64,000 nucleotides of DNA from positions 620,001-684,000 of the forward strand of contig JABVXV010000005.1 of the NCBI GenBank assembly GCA_013365325.1, written 5' to 3'. The notes under the pieces were generated by a model, which ran no database searches, had not been told where the DNA came from, and saw only the letters and a list, made by a program, of their open reading frames with translations. Both the position numbers and the translations under genes were made by a program. Origin of the DNA: Dipetalonema caudispina. Its lineage: Eukaryota > Nematoda > Chromadorea > Rhabditida > Onchocercidae. Shown one piece after another: positions 1-12,200 of this stretch; position 1 is the first letter of the stretch; every line of letters begins with the position of its first letter.

Positions 1-185
1 TCCTTATCTTCTCTTATTCCAAAAAAGAAAAAAAATTAATGCGAAAAAAGTGGTAAAGGTCAGCTTGAATCGCGCTGTACCTCTGGCTGAACGTTAAATC
101 AAATTTTTTCATTAAAACCGATTTGATTAAATTTTACGTATGAAAATTGAATGGACCAATACTCCTTTTGTTTCACCTTTTTCAG

Positions 186-505
186 TGGTAGAACGAGAGC
201 AGCTGGCGGAAGAAACGCCGATACTGTATCGTCTAACTGTGGGCGATTCGTCCCCTTCGCCAAAAAATAAAACAACTGATGAAGTACAATCACCGCAGAT
301 AATCACTGATCAGCAACAACATGCGGCTAGTACCGCTGCCACTTCTGCTGATGCAGATATTTCATCTCTTACTTCATCAAGAACTGCCATTAATACCGCA
401 ACTGGAGAAGAAACCGAGAAGTTAGCACAAGACCGCCAAGAACAGCAGACTAAGGAAGCATCGATAGGTCCACCAACTTTAGAAGTATCAGGAGAGATTT
501 CGTGA
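186..505 (+). CDS. 3'-terminal exon of an unrecognised gene (5' part outside window)
   Basis: An open frame of about 106 codons follows a good acceptor (CTTTTTCAG ending at 185) and stops at TGA 503-505. The first two bases complete a split codon, so this looks like a last exon rather than a whole gene; the in-frame ATG at 140 lies inside the putative intron. The encoded tail is hydrophilic, rich in Thr, Ser, Ala, Gln and Glu, and predicted to be disordered, with no domain that I recognise. An AATAAA at 535-540, only 30 nt after the stop, supports transcript termination here. No function can be assigned. Confidence 0.5.
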
Positions 506-1220
506 GCTCCCTTGTTGGAAATGAAAAGTATAAAAATAAAAAAAGTAAGGTTAATCGTGCAGTGAGGTTCTTGCTTTCGTGAAAGACTTTTTTTATTTTT
601 ATAGCTGAATAGCAAAGTCAGTGAGAAATGCATTTACAAGAAATGGTCTGGCAGAACTGCTTTAACCTATAATTTAACTAAATATTCAAAAAAGAGCGTG
701 TCCGGACTATGTCTGAAAGACAAGTTTATATATTTTCTGTTTGATTCTCATGATATGTGTACAAAATATGTTTAGATTTTTATCTGTGAATTTATAAAAG
801 TTTTAACTGATGAAGAATTCACAAGCCAGTACTGTTGTTTTTCCGATAAAACAGTTGAGTTTTTCTTTAGACCTCGAAAATTTGTTTTTTTTTACATTCA
901 TTTCATCTTTTTGAGTCAGCGCCTTTTGTAGCAGGTGTGACATAGCTGAGAAATTTGATTAGGTTCATGGAGGCAATAAATAAAATCGATCATTCGTGAC
1001 TAAGAGAATCTTACAGAAGTGTTGTAAATAATTCAATGGGCTTTCTCATTTGATTTAAAATCTAAGTTTTTTTGCGTGAAAGTTTATTTCGACCAATTTA
1101 TAGAGAATGAGAAGGGGAGGTAGGAAATGGAAAATAATCATAGGATTAATATTACTCAAAAACAAATCTCATAAGTTTGTATTGGTGTTTATTTTCTCGA
1201 AAGTACCTGGTATTTGAACA
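506..1220. other. spacer between the left-edge gene and PPCS
   Basis: AT-rich sequence with no supported exon. It must hold the 3' UTR of the left gene and the promoter or leader of PPCS. At about 700 bp on the same strand, the spacing is longer than typical of a nematode operon. Confidence 0.5.
535..540 (+). terminator. polyadenylation signal AATAAA of the leftmost gene
   Basis: An AATAAA hexamer lies 30 nt downstream of the stop codon at 503-505. The spacing fits a nematode 3' end, but hexamers are common by chance in AT-rich DNA. Confidence 0.35.
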
Positions 1221-3767
1221 ATGGGATCGGTGGATTCTTTAGTTGATGATTTTGTCCGACGAAATTCCTCAAGGAAGATTGTCTTAATTACGGTTAGCTT
1301 TTGAATTCAAGCCTGATGGTTGTTATTTTATGGATTTAAAAATTTTTGCCTACCCAAACGTTTTGGTAAACTTACTCTCTGAAACTTTAATGTTAGAAAT
1401 CTTGAATTTAAGGGTACAATACCGCTCACAATTGATAAATCGACGGTGTTAGTACCGCTGATTCAACAATGCTCAGCAGATGATGAATTACGTTTGGGAT
1501 ACTTTTATATTCATATGTAATTTATTGCTGAAACTTAGACTGTTATAGAGTGGTGGTACCAGAGTACCATTGGAAAAGAATATGGTTCGATTCATTGATA
1601 ATTTTTCTATGGGCACACGAGGTGCTGCCAGTGCGGAGTGAGTCCTTCCAATATATTTTATAATGAAAACCAAAGGCAAATTTTCAAGGGCCTTTGCTTT
1701 TATTTTAGTTTAGTTGTAATGCAATCTTAATTCTGCATGTGGATAGTGCAGATTCATTTATCTGTAGTAACTCACGAATCCTCGCTATTACAGTAGTGCT
1801 ATTCGGAATACTGTGGTATTTATTCTCTCAAGTTGGAGTTCTTCGCCTAAACTGTGTGATCAATAATAGTTCGTTTCAGGAATTTCCTGATGAAAGGCTA
1901 TGCTGTGATATTTTTCCACCGAGATAATTCTCTGAAACCTTTCAGACGAAAGTTCTGTAATTTATTTGATCATTTAGTTGTGAGTGACTCAGGGAAAATC
2001 GAAGGCTTGTTAATTACATCGTTTTGCATTTTTTTTATTAATGAAAATCATGTTGGTATACAGATTCCGGCATAATGCGTTTTAAACGAGGTTTCATTAT
2101 GTGTCCACCTTTTATTTGATTATACTCTTCTACTAAATGATGCGGAAATACTTAACCCAGGAAATTTCTAAGACTGGAAATAATGCTGAAGTACTGCCTC
2201 CTATCTTTACAAAACTTTTTCCGGAAAAAGAATGTGATTTCGAACCTGTCCCACAGACCTTGCCAGATGTCAAAAACCGATTGTAATTGCATTCATATCT
2301 TATTCTTCAGAAAGTTCTCAAGATTCAAAAAATTTGAATGTTCTACTGAATTGCAGTTCGAAATATACCGGGTTTAGTAGAAGCTTTGACGTTGAACAGT
2401 GAACTGTCTGATCGGCTCCTAATGATATCATTCGTTGATGTATCCGCGTATCTAACGACCCTTGAAACGATTTGCTTGCGTCTTCGACCTTTGAGTTCTT
2501 CTGTTCTGATTTATCTTGCAGCTGCCGTTTCGGATTTTTATATTTCTGAGGAGAACTTGGTACCTATTTCCGATTTCTTAAATTATTGGCTTAAATCCAA
2601 ACATTACTAACTTATAATTATGACCATGTTTAGCCTTCATGCTAGAAATAACTTTTCTGGGGTGTTTCATACCGAGGAACGAATTCCGATACATCATTTC
2701 AGCCAGAACATAAAATTCATTCAAATCAAGGAAGCTTGCAATTATCGCTCAACATTGTTCCCAAAATTTTGCAAAAACTGGTCAGAGACATTGTGCCGAA
2801 AGCATTCGTCGTTTCATTTAAGGTACTTATTTCGTTCACAGCTTTATAATGAAAACTCATAAGAAAAGCTGACAGCGTTTTTATGATCTTTTCATATACG
2901 TCAGATTATCACATACTGAATAACAAAATTTAAAGCATTACACACATTTTCTTTTAACACAAAAGTTCACAGATATTTTTGGTACCAATTTCAACAGATC
3001 GGACATTCACTTAACTGTAGCAGTGGAGTATATATTAGTTCCAAATGCAGCGATAGATTTTTCAATATCAGCTATTAACATACAATTAAGTGTAGTGCGT
3101 CCAAAAAATTTTTGCATTAAGAACTAATATATATTTGGTGCACATTCAATTTTTAGCTGGAAACTGATGAAACGATATTAGTTAGTAAGGCACGTCAAGC
3201 CCTTCAGAATTATGGACATCAGGTATGGATTCACTTTAAGGACCCGAACTGATTCTATAGAATTCTTTATAAGGAAAATTTTTCTGTAGATGAATATTCC
3301 TACTGATATGATAATCTTACGGATTTACTGGCCTTTATCACATTCTCTAAGCTGAACTGCAACTAAAACAATTTCGAAAGAAATGATGACAATTACTTGA
3401 AGCTTCGTACTTTCGTCTCTAATTAGGTCGAATTTTGGGAATGGATCAATAAAATTATTGCTAATTCTGGAGGAAGTAAAACTACATTTGGACATTGTCA
3501 CTCATTGATTATCTGAAAGAGTTGGTTGTTACATCTTGCCCGTTACTCATTTTTTACTAATTAAAACGTAAATTACATTTATTGCAGTTAGTAATTGGAA
3601 ATATACTGGATACACGGAAAGAGCGAGTAATATTTGTCAGTAACGGGGACAAAGAGGAGACAATATGCTTGAGCGATGAACAAAAAGCTGCAAGTGTTGA
3701 AATCGAACAACCAATTGTTGACAAACTTGTTGAGATGCATGACAAATTATTACTTAACACTAAATGA
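1221..3767 (+). CDS. PPCS: phosphopantothenoylcysteine synthetase (PPCS)
   Basis: Couples cysteine to 4'-phosphopantothenate in cytosolic coenzyme A synthesis. Eight exons join in frame: 1221-1292, 1549-1637, 1880-1979, 2161-2233, 2357-2559, 2703-2822, 3157-3222 and 3588-3767, giving 300 residues against 311 in human PPCS. Recognised family blocks are SGGTRVPLE with [16 protein letters not shown] (exon 2), [10 protein letters not shown] (exon 5), PEHKIHS and [14 protein letters not shown] (exons 6-7), and a C-terminal [10 protein letters not shown] helix. Exon 4 was chosen by phase and length only, since it covers the variable loop; the rest is firm. The ATG at 1221 gives a short N-terminus before the conserved SGGT loop. 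Confidence 0.93.
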
Positions 3768-5184
3768 TCAAGTAGTAAGAATGATGTATTTCATCTAGAA
3801 GATGGGCTGAATAATTGGTTGTGCATACTGTTTAATTTTATTTAATCGTGAGGCTGTACATTTTCTGAACTTGTTCTTTTTTGAATAAAAGTTCTGGTTA
3901 AGATTTATTAAAGATTGTAATTCCACACTAAATTTTCGGAACGTTTTGATGGTCTCCTAAATATAACTGAAACAATTAGAGATAAGAAATCAGGATCTAG
4001 CTAAAAAAAATGAAAAATAAAAGATAAAAGGTCTCATCAACAATCTCTAACACCATTTTTTGTTCCCACTCGACCTTGTGCAAGGATCAGAGTGATGAAC
4101 AGAAAGAAGTGTACTACTTTTAAGAATTCTGATCTGATCAAGTCTTTGGAATAACTTTGTTGTGAGGAGTTATTACTATTCTTATTTTCAAGATGAAATA
4201 TGACCCATAAGAACAAGCATAAATGCCAAAATCCTTCGTGGAAATTTTGAATATTTTTGAAATCCAGAAATAAATCTCGGAAGTCGTCAAACAGCTATTG
4301 CAGCGCCCTGAAAATAAAAAAAGTGATCAGACAACTGTGAACGTAAGTAAGCACACCAACTTTTCGAACTGTTAGTAGATTTTGTACTTCACTCTTGTTA
4401 ATCGAAAAGAAGGAAGTAGCAATAATCAACTTTCAGAATATTTTTGCAAAAAAAGGGTTTCGTTTGTTCCCTGTTATTTGTTTGTTGAGCTCGTAAGGAT
4501 GTCAGAAGAAATTCTGTCAAAATTAAAAGTGTGATTAAAAAAAAACGCGTAAGCAAAACTCTTCCTTCCACTGCATTTTTACACTCACTCTTCGAAGTTA
4601 CACACATCACATAACCTAATATTAAGTGCAAGATCGATGATAGTTCTATCGGATGAGGAAGGATAACAGTAATACTTCACTTCATGTTTAGCGATTATAT
4701 GACGTAGACATTTAATGTCCATTTCTTTCACACACAAAAACATGCAAAAAAAGAAAAATGAAGTAGTGATCTCTAATTCCTGCATTTCTCGATTCTTCCC
4801 ACTTGCATACCCAATTAATATCGAATCTATTACTGATTATTTCATTGTGTTTTTTTATATGTAAATATATAAAATCTCCCTAAACTAATTTCGGCAATTT
4901 TCCTGTGTATTCTTCTAAAGCTATGGATGATGAAGTATGGTATTGTTACATTCCTGAAGTGTTAAAAATGAGGGAAACTTTTTAACGCCCAGAATTAATT
5001 ACAAGGGTGAAAGTTATGCTAGTAATAACAGCAGTCGAATCATCTCATAAATTTACCTGACAATATTCAATCGCTGCCTGAAACTCAATCTGATACACTT
5101 TAAGATATGTGTTTCATACTTTGTTCAACCTAGCGTGTCTTTATAATTGACTAAAGCACAAATTAAAATTACATTTCAGTCACT
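3768..5184. other. convergent intergenic region PPCS / ARPC1
   Basis: This region holds the facing 3' UTRs of PPCS (+) and ARPC1 (-). Two minus-strand ORFs (4398-4631, 4585-4785) have low-complexity, family-less translations and no splice context. No further gene was seen. Confidence 0.5.
3884..3889 (+). terminator. polyadenylation signal of PPCS
   Basis: AATAAA about 117 nt after the PPCS stop. It is the best-placed hexamer before the convergent ARPC1 gene. Confidence 0.45.
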
Positions 5185-8034
5185 TTATACACCACGTATA
5201 TAATGAAGACTAACCCTTAGATCCCATAGTGCGACTAAGCCGTCTATTGCACACGTACTGAATTTCTGCATATTATCGTTACGACCGCTATGTGGCAGAA
5301 TTCCCCTAAAGTTTTGTGACAAATTTAAATTTTTTCATAAAAAATATTGAATTGACCATACTTCTTTACTTCAGATGAAGCTAATATGTACAAACTGGAA
5401 CGTTTGAAAGATACTTTTTAAATATGTAATTCATTGCTTTATCTCGGTATTCATTTCATTATACATTTTGATGCATTGTATATTGAAAGCGGAAGTCAAG
5501 AAATCCTCACGTAATGGCATTTTGATGTAGCGTTCTGAGTCGTACGTTAACAGCTTCAACGGCTGCATTTCGATCAATATTACGGAATTTTTGCATTGCG
5601 CTGTTGATATTTGTCGATTTTTGCTCTGATGGAATGTCAAGTTTTGTTACGAATTTAACTTGATCGTCTGAGTACATGAACAGCATTGGAGAATAATCGT
5701 GACCCTAAAGTGTATGTTAAGATATATTCCTATATTTTCCACAAGATTTTGATTCTTAGCAAAAATCTGAGTAAAACATGACAGAAAATGAAAAAAAAAA
5801 AAAACATACAGCTGCTACAAGGCTATTTTCGGTGACCCAATGGATGGAAGTGAAAGGCAGATAAACAGTACGCAGAACAACAGCTTCTTCTAATGAACGA
5901 TTAGTATCAATGACGGCAACAGTTGCGTCATGAGCGACGTAAGACAGTCGACAACCAGACGGTGAAAACGCAACATGATGAATCCATCCAGAACTCTTCA
6001 CCTAAGCTATGTCAGAAAAGTAGGTAATGCTGGTCTACTTTATGACTTTAACGGCTTTCTCATTAAAACGAAGTCAAATGTAACTCAAAATTAGAGGATT
6101 TTACAAACTAACAACATAATATGGAGGAAAAACTTCGCTACACTTTAAAATATTACAGAAATGCTTCCTATCCCTCCAAATTCAAACCATACTTCACACA
6201 TCAATGCACCAAAAGGCATTTTGGTACCCCAAGGGTTCGGCGAAGGCTTTTCGTCCACTTCCTTCACGTAAGCAGAAAAAACACGAGCCTGAAATTTCCA
6301 GATTAATTTAGAGTGAACAACACAGAAGTATAGTGCAAAAGGTATGTGATATCAAATATACTCTATTTCAGTGGAATATATGAAATAACTTCTGAACCAA
6401 TTTTTAACAAACTCAAACACTAATATCTTATTAGTACCTTTGGTATTTTGGATAACGATTTGAACAGTTCCAATTTCCTTAAAAGCTCAGTGAAAGATTT
6501 TCTTCCACTTAGCATTTATCCATTGCAACTGATACAGAATGAAACTTTTCTATGTGTAGAAACATATATCATAACCGCATTAAAATGTTCAAACATATGA
6601 CAGTCGATGAATGTAACAAATGAAAATTAATAAAAGATTTTATGTCAATCATCAGAATCACCTTGAAATCACATGCACCGACAGCAAGCAGTACGTTATT
6701 GGGATGCCAATCAATGCATGTAACGGTAGAACGAATAGGTTTTTTAATCTGTTTACAGATCCACCAATCATTCTCCCTCTCATAGTAACAAACTGATACC
6801 AATTTAGCTCCGCTACCAACAGCAAATTTGTTTTCTGCAGAAAGATTATTTTAAACTATTTAACATTCTTAATGGTCATTTTTTTCCCAAAGAATTAAGA
6901 AAATTTCCAACAGACAGTAACTAATGGATAAATGTAAAAAGTCCCAAAAATCTTTTGATGAGCCTACTCTGAAACTAAAGTGCTTATTAGAACATTAACT
7001 GAATTTTGAATAACAGATAAAAAGACAAACCATATGGTGACCACCTCACGCATGTTGCTGCTCTCTGCATACGTACAACAACTAATTCGGGTTTCCAGTG
7101 CTCTCCATCAAAAGTCCATACAAAGGCATTCTTATCCTAAATATTTAAAGAAAGTTAAGAAACTGCGCTAAAGAAAGATATATGAAGTAAAAGAAGTTTC
7201 CCTTTACAAAGCAGAAAGTTTAAAGAGTGGAAATATGAAGCATAATCTCTGTATATTGTTATAGTATATTGCTAACTGATTAATTTAGAAGTATGAACAA
7301 ATAATATGACACGAACCTCCTTACTGAAAAAGGCCATAGGTAAGACTTGCCTGTGCACAAGAAACGATACGATTGGTTTTCGGTGCCCAGTCTAGACCAG
7401 TTATCGGTAAATCATGCTCAGCTAACAGTGCTGACAATGTCCATCGTCCATTTTGCCATTGAAATACATGAATTTCGTTATTTGACGGTGAAACAGCAAG
7501 CACTAGAAATAAGCAATAATAATTTAAAAATGACAAACAAAGGACAATTAAAGGTTAGCAAAATATATTAATAAAACTCTAAATCTATTTTTGAATGAAA
7601 TGAAGCAGACATATCTTCAAGGAATAGTATCTTTTAAAAGATTTAATAGTAATATCTTTTAAAAGAAATAACAGAAATCGTTGGAACATGACGCAAAGGA
7701 TAAAGCGAAGGTATTATATCAAACTTTAATATAGCTCAATGTTACTCATCATAATAAAAACACAAAGGAAGAAATTTTATGTTGAAAGGAGAAGGAAAAG
7801 GAAGAGAAAAAGAAACAACTGATCAGAAGCTCGATAAAAAGTCACTGTAAATTTCCTGATAGATTTCTAAACTGGATAAATGAACCTTCTCTAACTTTTC
7901 ACTTGTGCTCATGGGCATTAGTCATCGATGTATAGATGAACGAAAGACAACAAACTTGTTCGATCGCGATTCCATGCATGACATGATATCGGACCTATTC
8001 CTAGATTCCATTGTTGTACGGGAAACGTAGGCAT
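5185..8034 (-). CDS. arx-3: Arp2/3 complex subunit 1 (ARPC1, p41-Arc)
   Basis: WD40 beta-propeller subunit of the Arp2/3 complex, which nucleates branched actin filaments in the cytoplasm. Eight exons in transcript order: 8034-7956, 7502-7351, 7136-7031, 6834-6662, 6288-6193, 6001-5810, 5704-5511 and 5305-5185, giving 370 residues, the same length as human ARPC1A. Diagnostic blocks are [12 protein letters not shown] (N-terminus), [54 protein letters not shown] and [13 protein letters not shown]. All phases agree. Intron 2 starts with GC (CAG|GCAAGT) instead of GT. The start is the first in-frame ATG after a pyrimidine-rich acceptor ending at 8062. The symbol is that of the C. elegans orthologue. 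Confidence 0.95.
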
Positions 8035-8061
8035 TCTTCACATGTACGCCTTCCTTGCTTC
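8035..8061 (-). promoter_or_regulatory. short leader behind a probable trans-splice acceptor (ARPC1)
   Basis: On the minus strand a TTTATTTTTAG acceptor ends at 8062, only 27 nt before the ARPC1 ATG. A spliced-leader acceptor is the natural reading in a nematode. A conventional intron with a non-coding first exon upstream is the alternative. Confidence 0.4.
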
Positions 8062-9255
8062 CTAAAAATAAATTTAGGCAAAACATAGAAACGTATATCA
8101 CGTACAAGCAAGTTACGTATCCTTCACAATAATATCTCAGAGTAATGAGACAGACTGTAGCACTATAAAACAGTACAGAGAGAAATACAGTTATTTGGGG
8201 AGTGAGAAATAGTATTTGAATGTGAGAGGGGAGACATCCTTATGTTAGATGTGACGTAGCAGAACGTAAGGTGATAGGTTGGAGATGTAGAGAGATTAGT
8301 GAGTGAGAAGACAGAATGGTTCTATGGGTGGTTATGGGGAAGAGGTAAGGTATCGAGACTGGGCTATACGTAAAATGGCCAAGGTGAAATTCTTTTCCCA
8401 TACATGTTCGGGATTCTTTTCTATCATCTATGCTTTCTTAAAACTTTAGTCTGGAAATTTTAATCTATTGTGTAAGCATTTCGATATTTAGACCTGAAAT
8501 ATTTGAATTCCAAGACAGTTTGTATACCAAAATTTTCAATTTCACTGATTGCTGTTAGTCTGATTGTTGTAAGTTTTAGTAGAGTAAATTTAGAATAGAA
8601 AGTTAGATGATGTTTTGTGGTTGTCTCATGTCAATGTAGTGCAAAGCTAGTTTAATTTCAACAAAAGTGAGCAAAATCCATAAACGTAGTTAACTGATGA
8701 GAAATTATGTGAGTTTAAATGCTTAAATTCGTTATTATGAAGAAGTTTTCTTGTCCTCTTCATCCCCTATACGACTCTTCCAAATTCACGATTATTTATT
8801 TTCTCTCTTAGCCAACGATAACATGAGTGAACTGATGATAATTGCAAACTTTTTACAACAACGATTGTAAAACAAAGTTGATTTTATGCAAAAATTCGGA
8901 TAGCGTGTTCTTCGGAAGCATATTTTTAATGGCACACGCAAAAGATACTAGCAATCATAAGTGAATTGTGGGCAATCATACAGGATGTGAACTTCGAATC
9001 CAAACTTTTTTTTTTGAACGGGAACTTCTGTATGGAGCATACTTTCGTATGCAAAGACATATTTGCCATAAATTAATTCTAGAATTTTAAAATGGTTTAA
9101 TGCCGAGTAGGGATTAAAAGGAAGACACTTCCAAATATTCCAATCGATAATTTTCCTCGTTTGATCTACCACCATTTCACCTCTCTTCAGTGAAAAAAAA
9201 TCTAACAACAAAAAAATTATTTGAACATGATTTTCTCCAATATCTTGACGCTATG
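8062..9255. other. intergenic region, partly G/A-rich
   Basis: Upstream region of ARPC1 and 3' flank of the HTH gene. On the + strand 8190-8360 is unusually rich in G and A, with GAGTGAGAA-like runs. The ORF at 8948-9211 (-) has no recognisable features or splice context. No gene is called. Confidence 0.45.
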
Positions 9256-12200
9256 CTAAATTCTGCTGGACTTTTCGGTTGCTTTCCGCTGCGCAGCTAT
9301 TGCGGCCAAACTTTTCTGCAGTTCTACAAGCACCGGTAGCAGATTGATATTGTTTGAAACGATGTAAGCACGCAAAGTATCTATAGCTTGTGCAACCTGA
9401 AACTACCATAAAATCCAAAATTTAGAGAACAGACAAAATACTTGCCATTCTAGATAATTCAGTTTTTACCTCTCTTTTTTTTCGCTTTGACCTGCTGTTC
9501 AACTCTCATCTTTTTGAGAAGGTCGAGATTGTAACCAAGACTATGTCAAATTTATTTACGGAATTTCTTGCCAATTTAATCCTATTTCTTCATTATGATA
9601 AAGTGAAAAGTTTTTAGAATGGATAGATTTTGAAGTATGTGTTGGAGTTTTTGAAGAATTATTCGGGTAGTGTTTATCAGTAAAGGACAACTGGTGATAG
9701 GTTTGAATTCATCATTGCTTTTAGTATCAGTATCAAAATTTTACACAATAACACTCAATAAAACATACCTCAATTTCATTTACACGATAACAGCATGTTT
9801 CGAGCAACGCTTGAACTGATGATGCACCAATTTCAGAAGCATTAACTATTGGAAGTAATAAATTTTGTTCTACAACAAATAAAATTAGAAGAAAGTAGTA
9901 TATTAACGAAGAAATGAGCAGGGAGTTAGAAGAGATGAAAGTAAAAGGTGACTAGAGTGAATTTTTTGAATCATAATCATTATGGACCAATATTTCTTTT
10001 TTTCAAATGACTGATTCAATATAATATTTCGGATGAACTATGGAACAAAGTATAATAAGCAATTATTCGAATAACAAATGGATGAAATTGACAAAAATAT
10101 GAAGTTCTCCCATTTATAAAATAAATGTTTAGAGAGTTTTTTGATAAAAGATTGACATTATGCTTGTCCATTCATCTTTCAGCAGTATATCTTACTTCAT
10201 ATCCCGGAAAAGATTTGACCGCATGGCCTAGGTAAAAGTCTACTTTTGGGAAAAAAATCGAAACTGTAGTAATCTGGTACAAAAAAAAACTCCTATGTAA
10301 TTCACTGACCGCTATTCTCAAGGTTACAACTGTCTTGCATTCATATAATTTTAAGTGTGTGTCCTACAACCGAGGATATAGGCGATTAGGATAAAAAATC
10401 TAGATTAGGAAATTAGATTAATATTAGCTTACTTCGAAGTTTTGGAATAAAATTATAAAAATAAAACAAACCATTCATGGCTGATGGACCCGGTAGAAGT
10501 CGTTGTATATCCAATGGACTGGTCGTCCGAATTGCCGCTGTGGCCTGAGTTGGACTTGTTACTGCTTAAAAAGGAAATTATATAATTTACAAAAGATTTG
10601 GAAGAGTTTGACTTTTTGATGAGCGAATTTTACTAAACATATGACTAATAATTTCTTAAGAGAAATACAGTATCCTGCGCGCATTTACTCGTATAGATTA
10701 TATCATATCTATAGAGATTAAGTAGGTCACATGTTAGTTTGAAAGCGTAAAGCAGTCTACGATTATAAATAAGCTTTCATGCTAACCTATACCGCTATCA
10801 GAACCATCAGCTGAAGCAAGAACTGCCGCATCTGCCGCATCCATCAAGAATTTATTTGCATCTAACACGGTGGATAAAGAATTGCTGTCTCGGGCTAGAT
10901 TAGGACTCGGAGTTGTTGATCGGGCTGAAAGAATCTGATTTAGGAAACGAATGCGAATATCAAGCAAGTGCTTGTTGCTCATATAAATTCCAAGAGAATA
11001 TTCCGGATAACTCTACATGACAATTTTTAGTGGAAAAGATACTTCAAACAGAGGAACCATTTAAAAAGTCCAATGATAGCACTAACTTGATGTTAGACAT
11101 TAACTTGGATTTTACTTAAGATCATTTGGAAATGCAAAGTCAAACCAGAATGGATAATAAAAACAACTAGGACGAAAGAAAGTAGCTCATCAAATTATAT
11201 TTGGAGAATTTTTAAAAGGGAAAAAATACAGATTTTTATTTCCAAGCCGTCATTTACGGAATTCGCTTCCTCAGGATCTGCTTCGTAAATCACAGGTTTC
11301 CCAGTCATCGCCTTGAGATCAATGCAATGACGTCTTTTGAATGAATCTAACCAACCCTCCGAGGCTTTGAAACTGTGTAATCCTGAAACTACTTGAATGC
11401 TCAACGAACCTTCTGGAATTAACAGAAAGAATCATTAGAAAGATTTGCTCACATGAAGACATATTTCAACGTTTTACAGACAAGTGTGATAATAATTCTC
11501 TATGGTTTCCTCCTTCAATCCTCTCCCTCAGATTAGTTTCTTCAGCAGCTGACAAAAACAACTCTAAACATAAGCCAGAACTTTGTTACTCGTACAATCC
11601 TTAAAAATATCTAAACTTACCTAATTCATGTGCTATTTTCAGAGCCTGTTCTTTCAGCTGTCGACCATTGAGCCAGATTTTCTGATCCCGGCACTGGCAA
11701 AAATAGTTCCACATTTGCATATTTAAACGCACATAAACAGTGCGACGCCGTTTTAAGGTGAATAGATCAGACCAATTGGTGCGAAATATTGAAATACGAT
11801 TTGATAGTACATCAGCAATCTACAAGGAAACATGCTTATTTATTTGCTTATAGATAGATTCTAATTCATCCACTGATGGCATTAAGTGCATATCTGAAAT
11901 TTTGATAAAGACCTGCAAATCAATTTGATAGTCGCATGTGTAAAATTCCATTTAAGCTGATAAATTTTTCTTTAAATATCTGTTTTTAAAATACCTGTAA
12001 TTTGCTTACTCCATACTTCTCTTCGATTTCATGAGGTAACATTCCTGCATCAAAATCAGCTAAAATCATATGTTTCTCTTCTTCGCTCAACTCTCTACTG
12101 TTATTTGTTGTTGTGCTGAAAACCTCATCATAAGTAGACTAATAAATTTGTATTGTATGCTATTTAATTAGTTCTTTCAAAGTTGAACATATACTGAAAT

